DNA from: Mucilaginibacter paludis DSM 18603
Lineage (GTDB): Bacteria; Bacteroidota; Bacteroidia; Sphingobacteriales; Sphingobacteriaceae
Length of the DNA stretch: 64,000 bases
NCBI RefSeq assembly: GCF_000166195.2
Contig: NZ_CM001403.1
Coordinates: 2,498,432-2,562,431, forward strand
Reading direction: 5' to 3'
In this document: piece by piece, positions 63,903 through 64,000 of the stretch
Layout: every line of letters begins with the position of its first letter
Position numbering within the stretch: the first letter of the stretch is position 1
The notes under the pieces: generated by a model
What the model was told of the DNA's origin: nothing
What the model saw: the letters and a program-made list of their open reading frames with translations, nothing else
Database searches by the model: none
Program-made: the position numbers and the translations under genes

Positions 63903-64000
63903 GAAAAGAGGCAGGAAGTTAGAAGCAGGAAGTAGGAGGCAAGAAGTTAGAGGCAGGAGTAAGAGGCAAGAAATTAGAAGCAGGAAGTAAGATACACTGG
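63903..64000 (+). repeat. Purine-rich repeats at the right edge
   Basis: Another run of AGAAGCAGGAAGTAGGAGGC-type words follows directly after the third permease and continues to the window edge. The composition and word set are the same as at 61352-61430, so a further related gene may lie beyond. Confidence 0.8.

Overview
The window looks like a chromosomal segment of a Bacteroidota bacterium, most likely family Sphingobacteriaceae (Mucilaginibacter/Pedobacter type). The evidence is: promoters of the TAnnTTTG type, a SusC/SusD pair controlled by an ECF sigma factor and FecR, FtsX-type permeases of about 800 residues, weak or absent Shine-Dalgarno sequences, and ribosomal proteins with Bacteroidota-type tails. 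The genus is inferred from overall resemblance, not from a search.

Layout. 1-8139 (minus): the S10-spc ribosomal protein cluster from rplC to the start of rpsE, with its own promoter at 8213-8243. 8140-13624: an interposed block (unknown protein, frameshifted rhomboid protease, TyrA-type prephenate dehydrogenase, coiled-coil membrane protein) that separates rplC from rpsJ. 13625-17270 (minus): the str cluster rpsL-rpsG-fusA-rpsJ with its promoter at 17314-17344. 17843-26675: housekeeping and small accessory genes (two hydrolases, histidine phosphatase, response regulator, Spy-like protein, accA, tRNA-Gln, prs, rplY, Crp-like regulator). 26739-28888: a repeat-rich island carrying an intact IS4-family element (26937-28465) with a 9-bp target duplication, inserted in a palindromic repeat. 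28889-30469: a DUF2147 protein and an esterase. 30474-42723 (minus): an ECF sigma/FecR/SusC/SusD nutrient-uptake locus continuing into a lipoprotein, a truncated thioredoxin gene, two thioredoxin-fold proteins and a double trypsin-like protease. 43028-49549 (minus): a TetR-controlled RND efflux operon with paired operator-like palindromes. 49873-51134: an Rpn-family nuclease gene plus a decayed partial duplicate. 51213-63902: an NtrY/NtrC-like two-component pair divergent from an ABC efflux cluster (membrane-fusion protein, ATPase, three tandem FtsX/MacB-type permeases), with a candidate sigma-54 promoter.

How the genes work together. The ribosomal clusters and EF-G form the translation block. 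The SusCD locus is a TonB-dependent uptake system whose receptor has an STN signalling domain matched to the adjacent FecR and sigma factor; the linked protease and thiol proteins suggest a peptide or disulfide-containing substrate, which is inference. The last 13 kb reads as a regulated envelope-export or stress module: kinase, sigma-54 activator, adaptor, one ATPase and three permeases.

Most noteworthy observations: the rhomboid gene carries a TonB-plug-like domain and is split by a frameshift next to a slippery A7 run; small hairpins sit at the predicted 5' ends of three strong transcripts; the second domain of the trypsin-like protease has Cys in place of Ser; the TetR-type operators are paired; and the ABC permeases are triplicated with conserved leaders and purine-rich repeats.
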